In this document: positions 16,480 through 27,400 of the stretch, piece after piece
How the letters are laid out: every line of letters begins with the position of its first letter
Numbering within the stretch: position 1 is the first letter of the stretch
Virus record (IMG/VR): IMGVR_UViG_3300014720_000094
Span: 1-34,654 of that record
Length of the DNA: 34,654 nt
Source of the DNA: a virus
Strand: one strand, 5' to 3'
The notes under the pieces: model-generated
Database searches by the model: none
Seen by the model: only the letters and a program-made list of their open reading frames with translations
Told to the model about the DNA's origin: nothing
Program-made: the position numbers and the translations under genes

Positions 16480-19400
16480 TGTGGGCAAATAAATATATAG
16501 GTATACCTTATAAAGATGGCGGAAGAAATGTAGACGGCTTGGATTGCTGGGGATTAGTTCGCCTTGTCTATAAAAATGAATATAACATAGATCTACCTAG
16601 TTTTAATGACGAATATGTTGTTAGTGATAAAGAGAGAATAGTAGATTTAATATCTCAATATAAAGAAGGTTGGCAGATCGAAGAATCTCCAAAAGAAGGC
16701 CATGTTGTATTATTAAAAATATTAGGAAATGATAGACACGTTGGTGTATTAGTAAATGACAAACAGTTTTTGCATGTAAGTTCAAAAAATTTATTTACAA
16801 CAATAGAAAATTTAGATAGTATTCGCTGGAAAAATAGAGTAGCTGGCTTTCATAGTTATAAACCAGAAACTCAAATTATTTTAAGTGGTAGACCACATCC
16901 TTTAAAAACTCAAAATTTTTCGTTTCCTGTTTCTCCAGGTACTAAATTAATAGAAACAGTTAAAATAATAGCAGAGAAATATAATGTTTCGCAGGAGCTA
17001 TTAAAACATTTATTAATTATAGTAAACGGAAAAATTATACACAAAAATGACTGGTCTAGTTATAGTATACAAGAAAATGACAGAATAGAGTACAGAGCTA
17101 GGCTCGCCGATGAGGATGTACTAAGAGTAGTGGGCTTTATTGCTCTAATATGGATTGCACCATATGCTGCAGGATTTATTCAAACTGCAATGGCAACAAG
17201 TCTTACTACTGCTTTTGGAATGTTTACTACAGGTCTGATTATGCCAGCCTGGGGAACTCTAGGTATGGTTCTTACAGGTGGAGTAATGCTTGCTGGTAGT
17301 TATTTAATGAATGCTATTGCACCAGTTAGACCACCAGAGGATAATACAAAAGATCCTGGCATGGCACAGGCACAAATGATTGCCACCGGCACTCAAAATC
17401 CCATTCTTAAGTATGAAACTATACCTATAGTCTTAGGAAAAATGAGAATTACTCCTCCACTAGGTGCACAAAATTTTATAACATATCAAAATGAAATAGA
17501 TACATATTTAAGTTTATTTTTATGCTGGGGTTATGGCCCCCTAGTAATGGATACCGCCAGCATGAGAATTGGTAATTTAGGTATAGATAATTATACTATT
17601 GAGGCTATTGAACATCAAAGCATTGAATTTACAGGTGCATTGACGAACCGAGGTACAAATAATCAAGATAATTTTGATTTAATATATGGAAATGATATTG
17701 CTCAAGTATTTGAAAATGTTGAACTAGAAAATGATTTTCATCCGGACATGACAGGTGTTACTCCTGGAGTTTGGCATGAGCTATCAGCTGATATTGCATC
17801 ATTAGATTCTAGTGATGCCCCATACACGTCTATAGAAATTGCTCTGCATTTTCCAGAAGGACTTAGACGAATAAAAACAAAAGATGAAGATGCTGGAACA
17901 GATTATGATATTGGCAGCTATGGCCCTATTATAGAATTTGAAATAAAATATGGTGGGGGCTCTTGGGGGTCATCGTTTACAAAAACATATAACTTACCTA
18001 AGAAAAAAGATGCATTTACAATTACTGAAAATATAAATATTACTGCCACCAGAGATTCAATAGCTATTAGAGCCAGAAGACTTAATGCTGGCCGAGCAGA
18101 ATATCCTACTACTAACGATAGTGTGTATGCCACTCTGGCAGCTAATTCTGGATATTGTGTACAAGATACTTCTACTTATGGTCCTATTACAGATAGCGAT
18201 GGTTATACATATTATGATAATTATATTGTTACAACTACAACAAGTCATACTAGTCAACTCACGTGTCAAGTGCCAGGATCAGGTAGAAGATGGATTTCAA
18301 ATATTAGCAGCGATAATGAAAATGCTAAAAAATGGCGCTATTGTTTTAAAGTTAACTTATTAAGTTTAACCGCTAGACGTCAACAAAAACCATTTATAGC
18401 TCCTATTAATACAGACATATCTAGAACAGCAATTAGATTAAAAAGTAGCAGGGAAATAAATGGAGCTTTAGAAGGAATAAATGCCATAGTACAAACTAAA
18501 GCAAGAATATGGAATGGTACTGATTGGTCACAGAAAGCTGCAACAAGTAATCCAGCAAGTTTATTTATACACGTATTAACTAGTCCAGCTAACCCTAGAA
18601 GAATACCAGACAATCTTGTGGATATAGCTGCTAGAATTAATTTAGCTGAATTGGCTGAGTGGTATACTTATTGTGAATCACACAACCCTAAATTCCGTTT
18701 TAACGCTTTGGTAAATGGTACCTCTAGCGTATTAGATGTATTAAAGGATATTTGTGCCGCAGGTAGAGCAAGTCCAACGCAAATAGATGGTAAATGGACT
18801 GTTGTTATTGATAGAGCAAGAACGAATATTATACAATACTTTGGACCACATAATAGTTGGGGTTTTGAAAGTACTAGAAATTTGAATAAGATACCTGACG
18901 GGCTTAGAATAACATTTAATAACGAAGAGACACAATATCAACAATCAGAACATATTGTATTTAAAAGTCTAAAAAATAGAAATAATTCGGAATTATATGA
19001 AACTATAAGCTTACCTGGAATTACAAATGTTGATCTAGTAGACGACCATGCACGTTGGCATATTGCTCAAGCTGTTTTACGTAGAGAAATATATACTATA
19101 AATACAGATATGGAGTATTTGGTGTGCAATCGTGGAGACAGAGTTACTGTTTCTCACGATGTACCTATGTGGGGTCTTGGCAGCGGAAGAATAAAGAAAG
19201 TTTTATCTAGTACTTTAATCGAAATAGATGATCCAATTTTAATCGATCCAACAATCAATTATATAATAAGAATAAGAAACTCTAGTTCTGCTGTAGTCAC
19301 AGATCCTAATGCAGGACCTGCCGGAGCAGAATCATTAATTCAAAAATCAGGGTTTACGTACAGTGCTGCAAGTAGAGATGCGGCAGGTGTAGTTACGCTC

Positions 19401-22400
19401 ACAATTTCTAGCACCGACCCTAATCCGTTCAGTGTCGATGATCTTATATCTGTTAGTAGTGGTACTTTGGGCGGATCTGGAGAGCGAATATCGGAAGTTG
19501 GTATAGGTTTTATTAAATATAAAACTACTTACACTACAGCTAGTACTGATAATACACCAGGAACTATAAGTTTAGCAAAAGGCTTATTTAGAAAAATAAC
19601 ATTAGTTACGCCTATATCATTTGCTAGGGAAGGAGACTTATTTTTAGTTGGAAATAGCGTACAAAAAACAAATGATTTAATTGTATTAGGAATAGAAACA
19701 ACTAGTAATAAAAATGGTAGGATAATACTTACAGACTATGCACCTAAAATATTTACTGACTATAAGAATGAATCAGAAAGCTTAGCTTTTGAGACTAATA
19801 TTACATTACCACCGGGATTAGCTGGTTTTGAGCTTAAAGATAGACCAGTTGTAACAGATGTTATAAGTGATGATAGAGTATCAATATTATTATCTAACAA
19901 TGTTTGGAAATATAAATTACGTATATCTTATGCCAATTTTATATTAGATACTATTAATTTAAATACAGCAAATACGGGAGCTAGTCCAAGAGTAATTATA
20001 CAATCAGTAGAATGTGAATATTCAATAGCAGGAGGATCAGGAACCTCTAATGAAAGATCTATAATTGTACCATATTCTCAACTATGTGTAGATATTGATG
20101 ATGTGCAAATAGATGAAGAATATAAGGCTAGATTACGCTATATATCAACTACAGGTATAAAAGGACCTTGGACTCCTACAATTACTGCTCTTCAATTTCC
20201 TCAAATGAAGATTGTAGGAAAGGATCGTAATTATGGCGAATTAGATGATTTAGTAGTATATCATCAAGGAAGATATTTAGATATAACACCTGTTGCAATC
20301 CCAACACCAAAAGATTTTAAACATTATGAAATAAGAACTTGGAAAGATAGTACAGCTACTGGAGATTTTTGGAATAAAACGACGTATGTAGGTACTATAA
20401 CCAAAGGCAGCGATATAATTAATTTAACTAGTACAGATCATGATCATAATCTATTAATTCAAAGAATAGGTAAAACACCTCAAAAAATTACTGGAGTAGG
20501 ATCTTTTGGATGGACAGGAACATTAATATCTCCAATTCCTGCTAAAATAGTAGCTGCTACAGCGACTACTCTTACAATGTCAACAGGTAGCGGAGCCAAT
20601 GCTGTAGAAGGAACTATAACTTTTACACTTGATAAAGAAATTTTAGGTTTAGCAACTAGTCAAGGCACTTACAGACAAGATTTATTACAATTTGAGCGTC
20701 CACGATTAAACCAAGCAGGAGTTGTCTACAGAGTAAATAGCAGAGTAGTATCTGCCGCTAATACTTATAGCCAATTTTCTGGTATACGTAATGTAGTAAT
20801 AGGTAATCTACCTCCAGGGCCAAGCATTGTAAAACCAGGAGCAGGATCTTTTACCCTAGAAGTATCTGATCCATCACTTACCACGCAGAGAATACGTACT
20901 GATACTAGCTCTTTGCGTGTATACATGAGTGATGTTAATAATTTTATACCTAATAATGATTACGCGGAAATAGTAGGTAGTATAACTGGTACCACCTTAA
21001 CAGTAACAGCTATAACAAAAGGCAGGTTAGCTCCTGGAGCAGTATTACAAGGTGCCGGAATAGCGCCCGGATATACTGGATACCAAGGAAATATAGTTTT
21101 AAACAATAGCTTTAATGTTAGCACCGGAGCTCTAGTTACAACAACGTCTAGAATTGTATTAATTAAAGGTTTAAATAGTGGGCCCAGAGGTATACTTAAC
21201 TTAAGGCCTGGACAGTATATAAAAATAGATAGTGGAACTGGTAGTTTTGGTTTAATAGACGGGCAACCAGCTTTGGGAGTAATAGATACTGTAGATAGTA
21301 ATGATCAAATTACTGTACGAATACAAACTAATGGGTTGGTTTCACAAACAACTCCTTCTGCCGGATCAGTTAATTTTAGTATCTCTACAGGCATAACAAG
21401 TTTTTCAGATATAGCGGTTAGTATAATAAGCGGACCAGTAATAAAATTTGGCAGTACACCCGCACCTACTCTTCCAGCTACATATACTCTAAGTGTTAAT
21501 CAAGGTACTTCTATACCTGCTGGAACTTTTATAAGGGCTTTTTCTAACAGAGTTTATGACGCAAAAGCACTTTTAGCGTTTATTAATGATGTGTACCCAG
21601 AAAAAATATTTTACTATAGACATGCACTATTAAGTGAATTGGCCCCACAACCAGATCCAGATTATTTAGAAGACTATAATTATAGCGACCAAGGAGAGGT
21701 AACGGTATCCAGTGCAGGAGAAGCAGTAGATAATACTCCTCCTCCTACACCGTCAGGAATTTCAGTTACAGCAGGTATGGCCCGTATTGTAGTAAAATTT
21801 GAAACTAGACCTGCTTATAACCTAAGTGGAAATCCTGCTACCGGACCTAATACTAGCTCTTCTCATAAAGCTACAGTAATGTACATGCTTCCTAGAAGAA
21901 ACAAAACAGACACATTAACTTTTGAAAATGCAGTGGCAGGAACGTATGGCACACCTATAGTACATTATCTAACAAATGAACAAGAATGGGTTACTAGTGT
22001 TCCAGCTGATCCAGGAACAATCTACTATATATGGTTTAAAAATCTTAGTAAAGCCAATGTACAAAGTTTAGCGGCATTAGGGCCTATGATTGTAGAAACT
22101 GGTGTAGACATAGAAAAGATGTTACATGTATTAACTGGTAAAATAGCTGCTGGACAGTTATATAATAGTTTGGGTAGTAGAATAGATGCAGTTGATAGAG
22201 GTGATAAACCTATAGCTACAAAAGTTGAACAATTAGAGGGACAATATACAGTTAAAATAGATAATGGAGGAAATGTTGCTGGTTATGGCTTATCTAGTAC
22301 TGGTAGTGGTTTACATAATGCCGAAAGTCAATTTGGAGTTCGAGCAGACTATTTTTGGGTTGCTCCAGTAAGTCATGTTAGCAGCACAGAACCCCCACTT

Positions 22401-23756
22401 GCTAATAGATATAAAGGTTATGTATGGGTAGATACTAGTACTGCTGGTACGCAAAATGTTGGAGCAATAACTGGAGTAGATTTTTACTATAATACCTATA
22501 AACCGGATATACATAATAGTACAATATTTCCAGATAATAGCACACTACATTATTGGGAACAATATTCTAGTGAAGATTTTTATAGACGTACCGGATTTAT
22601 ATGGAATACTAGCTTGTGGAGTGATGATACTGATTATGCTCCGCTACATATAGTAGAACAAGCTCTTACTGGAAAAATTTATTACTGGAAATTACCACCG
22701 CCTTCATCTAATCCTTTAGAAGAACCTCCAACCATATATGGACGTCCTCCTTTAAGCAATACAACTTATTGGGCAGAACTGGATCCTAATGTAGGTTTAG
22801 TTGGTAAAACACCTGATAATTTAATTTATAAAGACAAGTGGATACCAAGCAGAGCTTATTCAGTTGGAGATGTAGTTAGAATAGGTATAGAATTTTTTCA
22901 ATGTAAAAAAGCATATGTTCCTAAACCATTAAGTAATGTATCAACTTTATCACTACCTGTACCTGCCGATCCAGGAGGGGCAGAAAGTAGCAAACAAGTT
23001 GTAAAAGATGCATTAGAAAATAGTACAGGTGCTAATACCGGGCATAGATTTAGTTGTGATGTTGTTCCTGGTGTAACCACTCTTGCAGCTAATACGACAG
23101 TATATGCAATAAAAAGCAGTACAGGAACATATAACGATTTTATAGGTTATAGCTATAACCCCCTGGGTACTTTTTATTATATTATGGGAACACCAACACC
23201 TAGTGATACAAAATTTTCACTTAGTACTAGATATGGTGGACCAGGTATTACTACTCAAGCTGGTGGAACAACTAAATATTGGGTTAGAAAATTACCTCCT
23301 CCAGACGAAGACGGGGAGCCATTAAATATTCCCGACGAAGATTTGACAGATCCAGCCAGTCAATTTAAGTGGACTACAGATAAAACTAGAGTAGCATTTC
23401 CATTTATCGTAGTTACCGAGCCTTTAGATGAAACAAATAATAATGGCGTTAGACACCCTACAGGGGTATTTATTGATAATGCTTTTATCAGAAATGCTAG
23501 TATTACTAATGCAAAAATTGCGTATGCTGCTATAGATGATGCTAAAATTAGTTTTCTGTCAGCGGATAAAATAACTACTGGTGTGCTAGACGCTGGTAGA
23601 ATAACAGCAGGATCAATTGATGCAAGTAAAATTTCAACAACATCACTATCGGCTTTAAATGCTAATTTAGGTGTAGTAACTGCTGGAATAGCTAGAAGTT
23701 CAGATGGTCAAATGACAATTGATTTTAATTCAAAATATATTAGAATAGAGACATAG
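16479..23756 (+). CDS. Tail-tip fusion: NlpC/P60 peptidase - ubiquitin-like gpI domain - gpJ hub protein
   Basis: This 2425-residue ORF joins three lambda functions (K, I, J). Residues 1-130 are an NlpC/P60 cysteine peptidase: Cys23 (LDCWGLV), His87 (RHVGVLV) and His99 (FLHV). Residues ~135-206 look like a beta-grasp (ubiquitin-like) domain, as in gpI-type tail assembly proteins. Residues ~216-283 are hydrophobic and Gly/Ala-rich. From ~290 follows the trimeric hub/host-specificity protein J with fibronectin-like regions and its usual end (AFIRNASITNAKI...LSADKITTGVLDAGRI). Several small beta modules are inserted: 19338-19570, 20390-20630, 20925-21550 and 23030-23300. A carbohydrate-binding-like segment (WIPSRAYSVGDVVRIG) is near residue 2120. 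Codons favour TTA and AGA. Peptidase action on peptidoglycan or on the fusion itself is inferred. Confidence 0.85.
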   Translation: MWANKYIGIPYKDGGRNVDGLDCWGLVRLVYKNEYNIDLPSFNDEYVVSDKERIVDLISQYKEGWQIEESPKEGHVVLLKILGNDRHVGVLVNDKQFLHVSSKNLFTTIENLDSIRWKNRVAGFHSYKPETQIILSGRPHPLKTQNFSFPVSPGTKLIETVKIIAEKYNVSQELLKHLLIIVNGKIIHKNDWSSYSIQENDRIEYRARLADEDVLRVVGFIALIWIAPYAAGFIQTAMATSLTTAFGMFTTGLIMPAWGTLGMVLTGGVMLAGSYLMNAIAPVRPPEDNTKDPGMAQAQMIATGTQNPILKYETIPIVLGKMRITPPLGAQNFITYQNEIDTYLSLFLCWGYGPLVMDTASMRIGNLGIDNYTIEAIEHQSIEFTGALTNRGTNNQDNFDLIYGNDIAQVFENVELENDFHPDMTGVTPGVWHELSADIASLDSSDAPYTSIEIALHFPEGLRRIKTKDEDAGTDYDIGSYGPIIEFEIKYGGGSWGSSFTKTYNLPKKKDAFTITENINITATRDSIAIRARRLNAGRAEYPTTNDSVYATLAANSGYCVQDTSTYGPITDSDGYTYYDNYIVTTTTSHTSQLTCQVPGSGRRWISNISSDNENAKKWRYCFKVNLLSLTARRQQKPFIAPINTDISRTAIRLKSSREINGALEGINAIVQTKARIWNGTDWSQKAATSNPASLFIHVLTSPANPRRIPDNLVDIAARINLAELAEWYTYCESHNPKFRFNALVNGTSSVLDVLKDICAAGRASPTQIDGKWTVVIDRARTNIIQYFGPHNSWGFESTRNLNKIPDGLRITFNNEETQYQQSEHIVFKSLKNRNNSELYETISLPGITNVDLVDDHARWHIAQAVLRREIYTINTDMEYLVCNRGDRVTVSHDVPMWGLGSGRIKKVLSSTLIEIDDPILIDPTINYIIRIRNSSSAVVTDPNAGPAGAESLIQKSGFTYSAASRDAAGVVTLTISSTDPNPFSVDDLISVSSGTLGGSGERISEVGIGFIKYKTTYTTASTDNTPGTISLAKGLFRKITLVTPISFAREGDLFLVGNSVQKTNDLIVLGIETTSNKNGRIILTDYAPKIFTDYKNESESLAFETNITLPPGLAGFELKDRPVVTDVISDDRVSILLSNNVWKYKLRISYANFILDTINLNTANTGASPRVIIQSVECEYSIAGGSGTSNERSIIVPYSQLCVDIDDVQIDEEYKARLRYISTTGIKGPWTPTITALQFPQMKIVGKDRNYGELDDLVVYHQGRYLDITPVAIPTPKDFKHYEIRTWKDSTATGDFWNKTTYVGTITKGSDIINLTSTDHDHNLLIQRIGKTPQKITGVGSFGWTGTLISPIPAKIVAATATTLTMSTGSGANAVEGTITFTLDKEILGLATSQGTYRQDLLQFERPRLNQAGVVYRVNSRVVSAANTYSQFSGIRNVVIGNLPPGPSIVKPGAGSFTLEVSDPSLTTQRIRTDTSSLRVYMSDVNNFIPNNDYAEIVGSITGTTLTVTAITKGRLAPGAVLQGAGIAPGYTGYQGNIVLNNSFNVSTGALVTTTSRIVLIKGLNSGPRGILNLRPGQYIKIDSGTGSFGLIDGQPALGVIDTVDSNDQITVRIQTNGLVSQTTPSAGSVNFSISTGITSFSDIAVSIISGPVIKFGSTPAPTLPATYTLSVNQGTSIPAGTFIRAFSNRVYDAKALLAFINDVYPEKIFYYRHALLSELAPQPDPDYLEDYNYSDQGEVTVSSAGEAVDNTPPPTPSGISVTAGMARIVVKFETRPAYNLSGNPATGPNTSSSHKATVMYMLPRRNKTDTLTFENAVAGTYGTPIVHYLTNEQEWVTSVPADPGTIYYIWFKNLSKANVQSLAALGPMIVETGVDIEKMLHVLTGKIAAGQLYNSLGSRIDAVDRGDKPIATKVEQLEGQYTVKIDNGGNVAGYGLSSTGSGLHNAESQFGVRADYFWVAPVSHVSSTEPPLANRYKGYVWVDTSTAGTQNVGAITGVDFYYNTYKPDIHNSTIFPDNSTLHYWEQYSSEDFYRRTGFIWNTSLWSDDTDYAPLHIVEQALTGKIYYWKLPPPSSNPLEEPPTIYGRPPLSNTTYWAELDPNVGLVGKTPDNLIYKDKWIPSRAYSVGDVVRIGIEFFQCKKAYVPKPLSNVSTLSLPVPADPGGAESSKQVVKDALENSTGANTGHRFSCDVVPGVTTLAANTTVYAIKSSTGTYNDFIGYSYNPLGTFYYIMGTPTPSDTKFSLSTRYGGPGITTQAGGTTKYWVRKLPPPDEDGEPLNIPDEDLTDPASQFKWTTDKTRVAFPFIVVTEPLDETNNNGVRHPTGVFIDNAFIRNASITNAKIAYAAIDDAKISFLSADKITTGVLDAGRITAGSIDASKISTTSLSALNANLGVVTAGIARSSDGQMTIDFNSKYIRIET

Positions 23757-23759
23757 TAG

Positions 23760-24446
23760 ATGCTAGGCGAAGAAATCCCAACATACATGTACACTAGATT
23801 AAAAGAAAATGGTAAACTATACCTATCTAATAATCAAGGAAAACCACAAACTAATCTAACATTAGTTGAAAACACAACACTTATACTAATACATAAACCA
23901 AACAACGATGCGTATCAATTAACAGAATTAGAAAGACAGGAAATGAATGAATTAAAATTGCCTACACTGTGTGTAGGCAATTTTAAACGATTAAGCCAAA
24001 TATTTATACCTGATAAATATGCCGAAAATCATCCATATTTAAATAGAATTTATATATGTGGAGTATTTGACTCATTTACTCTAATCGCAGATTATTTTAG
24101 ACGAGAGTGGAATGTTTGGATCTCCGATGATTTAGATCACCCTATGTATACTTATTTAGATAGCAATGGTCAAGGAGTAGATGAGCCAGGAATTTCAGTT
24201 GAGTATGGTTCAGGTTTACAAAAGCACGATATTATTACATTTAGTACTCAAGATGAGTTTGCTGGTCAACCAGATCATATAGCTGTATATTTAGGTAATA
24301 ATAAAATCATGCATCAATATTTAGACAGATTTTCATGTATAGAAGAATTATCTGTTTATATGAAAACAAGAATATTTGCAGTATATAGAGTCCCACAAGT
24401 TTTACGATTATTAGAGTCTAATGGTGATCACGTTACAGTAGGTTAG
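23760..24446 (+). CDS. Second NlpC/P60-like tail protein with Ser at the catalytic Cys position
   Basis: The C-terminal half of this 228-residue protein follows the NlpC/P60 layout: YICGVFDSFTLIADYFRREW, then LQKHDIITFS, then PDHIAVYLGNNKIMHQYLD. The motif normally reads Asp-Cys followed by hydrophobic helix residues; here it reads Asp104-Ser105, while His173 and His185 are kept. Cys100 is five residues away and unlikely to substitute. It may be a non-catalytic structural paralogue of the peptidase domain fused to J, or a Ser variant. Residues 1-75 are not recognised. It lies downstream of J rather than before it, unlike lambda K. A 16-bp perfect inverted repeat (23952-23986) lies inside the gene. 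The SD is weak, so coupling to the J stop four bases upstream is likely. Confidence 0.65.
   Translation: MLGEEIPTYMYTRLKENGKLYLSNNQGKPQTNLTLVENTTLILIHKPNNDAYQLTELERQEMNELKLPTLCVGNFKRLSQIFIPDKYAENHPYLNRIYICGVFDSFTLIADYFRREWNVWISDDLDHPMYTYLDSNGQGVDEPGISVEYGSGLQKHDIITFSTQDEFAGQPDHIAVYLGNNKIMHQYLDRFSCIEELSVYMKTRIFAVYRVPQVLRLLESNGDHVTVG
23952..23986 (+). other. Perfect inverted repeat within the second NlpC/P60-like gene
   Basis: TTAAAATTGCCTACAC (23952-23967) and GTGTAGGCAATTTTAA (23971-23986) form an uninterrupted 16-bp stem with a TGT loop. The shape resembles an intrinsic terminator (G+C core, then TTTTAA) but it lies inside coding sequence. It could attenuate transcription between J and the fibre genes or act on the mRNA. 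Confidence 0.6.
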
Positions 24447-24447
24447 T

Positions 24448-27400
24448 ATGACAACATCTGAAAAAACAGTTTTTTACGCCGGAATATTAAACGTAATTCC
24501 TAGTTCACTTGATTTAGGCAGTTATTTAACTTATTCTGGAACACCAGCAGTAGTTAGTGGTTGCATAATTGTCAGAGACCCACTATTAAAAGTTCGTAGT
24601 CCATCTAAAGGCGTACCAGTAAAAATTACAACTACTACTGATAGTTCATATATAGATATTCCTGTAAATTTATATCAAACTTATCAAGGTAATCAGTGGT
24701 TAGGTAGTGTTTATCTAAAAGCTTCTACAAATACTAATATTACTATAATTTTATATATTACTGACTATAATGGTACTATATTAAAAACTGATACAAATAC
24801 TCTATCAGTTACTAAAGATTGGCAAAAGAAAGATTTTAATATTACTAATACTATTGCAGATCCACCACCTCCTAGTATTACTAATTCAGGTAATCCCAAT
24901 CAAGTTCGAGTAAAAATAGAGAATCCATCAGTAGCTAATGTGCAAATATGGCTAGATGATTTAAGATTAAATAAAAGCGAAACAGTTATAAGTATATTTA
25001 AATCTTCTGGAACATTGGACGGAGATCAAACGTTACGTGATCCATATAGTAACTATGATAATGTTTATTTTGATAGTAGGTTTGATTATCTTAACATTCC
25101 AGGAGCTATTAGTTATAGTAGACAAACAATACCTTTAGTTTATCGCCCAAATAAAAGGGTAAAAATGAGAAAAAAACCTGGCAGAACTAAAAAGAAACGC
25201 TGGGTTGATTTACCTATGAGTGGAAGTAAAAAAACTACTATACTAGAACATAATTTAGGTAAAGTACCTGTAGTTATAGCTTACGAACCTAATGGTGCTT
25301 ATTTTGGCGGCACAACCATTTATGATACTGCAGGGATAGGTAGTTTTAGAACACTTTGGATTAGTGCTGATGCATCTAAATTATATCTAAATGAACGTTG
25401 GTATACATATAAATATCCATTAAGTCCAACAAACTTAACATTAGACTGTTATTTATTTAATGAACCAGCTAATGTAGCTAACGCATCAATTACTCCAGAA
25501 ACATTTAATTCAGGCGAGCCGCTAGTTTTATCTACTTGTCATGGCGATATATTTACTAGCAATAATGGTCAAACAGATACATGGAAAGCCAGAAGAGAAG
25601 GTCAAACAGTTGAAGAACAGGTGTTTTCTATAACTATTACTTATTATGTAAATATTATACATGCATTATTTTATTTAAATGGAATATACTATGCATATCA
25701 GCTTGATCAAGATACATACCTTACTAAAGATGGCGTAGATTATGATACACTTAGTTGGCAAGGATGGTCTAGTGGACCAGATCCAGAACAACCAGCTAGA
25801 GGATGGGAAGATTTAGACCCTCTAACTAATATAGCGATAAATCATGCAGTAATGATTCCAGGTAGCACTACAAATGCAATAGGTATTAGCTTAAGTCATA
25901 ACTATCCAAAACAAGTAGAAATTTTTTATTCTCCCACTGATCCGAATGAAGATGCTGATCCAAACAACGACGATCCTGACTATGAACCACCTAGTATAGG
26001 TTTTGGGTGGACTAAACCTCTGCCCTATAAAGTATATATTAGCATTAATAAAGGAAAAGAATGGCTATATAAGGGAACTTTAAGTAGTCCGACTGGGTAT
26101 GGATATGGATCAGGAGGAGCCTCCGTAGCATGTAGTCCTAGTGGAGTAGCAGTTGCAGTAGGTACAATGATTGGCGGGGAACAAATTGAGAAAGTAAATA
26201 TTATTGGTAATTGGCAGAGGTTTGATAATGAGAACTTTACACCAAAAACTGTAACAGTAACATTTAGTGCGCCAGAATTAGCTGGTGGAGTAACCGCTAC
26301 AGGTGAACCTATAATTGATAAATTTCAAAGATTAGTGGGTATTAGTATGACTAATCGAGGTAGTGGTTATGTATATACGCCAACAGTAACTATTACAGAT
26401 ACGGATCAAACACCTGTAACAGGCACCGTAACTGTAACGGCAGCAAATACTAGAACTGTAGCACCAACTTACGACATTGATGGTAATTTAGTAACGCCAG
26501 AACAAAAATTTTGGAAAGTAGGGTCTGCTACAGCAAGCGGTACAAGTTGGCTACATAAGCGGACTACAACGATAACATTTAGTAACGGTGCTACTGCCAA
26601 TTTAACTTTTGTTAATGGTAGTGTTACCGCTATTACAATAACTAATCAAGGTAGTGAGGTAGGCCCTTCTGCCAGCGCACCTACAATTACGGCTACAATT
26701 AGTGATACGGATAATGGTACAGAAATTACTGATTCAGCAGTACCAGTTCTAACCAGTGGCAGAAATAAAAAACCTACAATAGCATACTCAACAGATTCTG
26801 GAATGACTTGGCACGACGCATCATACCCTAGTATAGATTACGGAGGTTTATCTAGCGTTGTTTACGCTACTGCTGGAGGCTTTATAGCAGTTGGATATAA
26901 TAATTTAATATTAAAATCTACTGATGGACAGACCTGGACTAATATATCACCATCAGCTTTTACTAAATCAGTGCATTGGCAAACTATAATATATGCTAAA
27001 AGTAGTTATATAGCTTGTGGTTTTGATAATGCTTCATCTTACATAATAAGATCAACAGATGGTGGTAGTAGCTGGACTCAAGTATTTACTATTGCCGGCA
27101 CATTTATAAGAAGTTTAGCGGAATATACTTATGGTGGAAAAGTTTTAGCAGCAGGAGGAGAAGCAGATACTAGTAATCCTTATTTCTCTGGTCCAAATGT
27201 AGTTTATTCCGGGGAAACTTGTTATTTAACTGTAGTAGGTGCAAGGCCTGGAGAAGTACTTAGTATTACTGGATCAAACAATGCATCTGGACAAACTTAC
27301 TCTCCTACTGTAGGTTCAAATGGGGAGGCATCTTTAGGTAATATAGCCAGCACTTTTAGTTTAGGTACGGATAATGCTACTACAACTTATACATATACTC

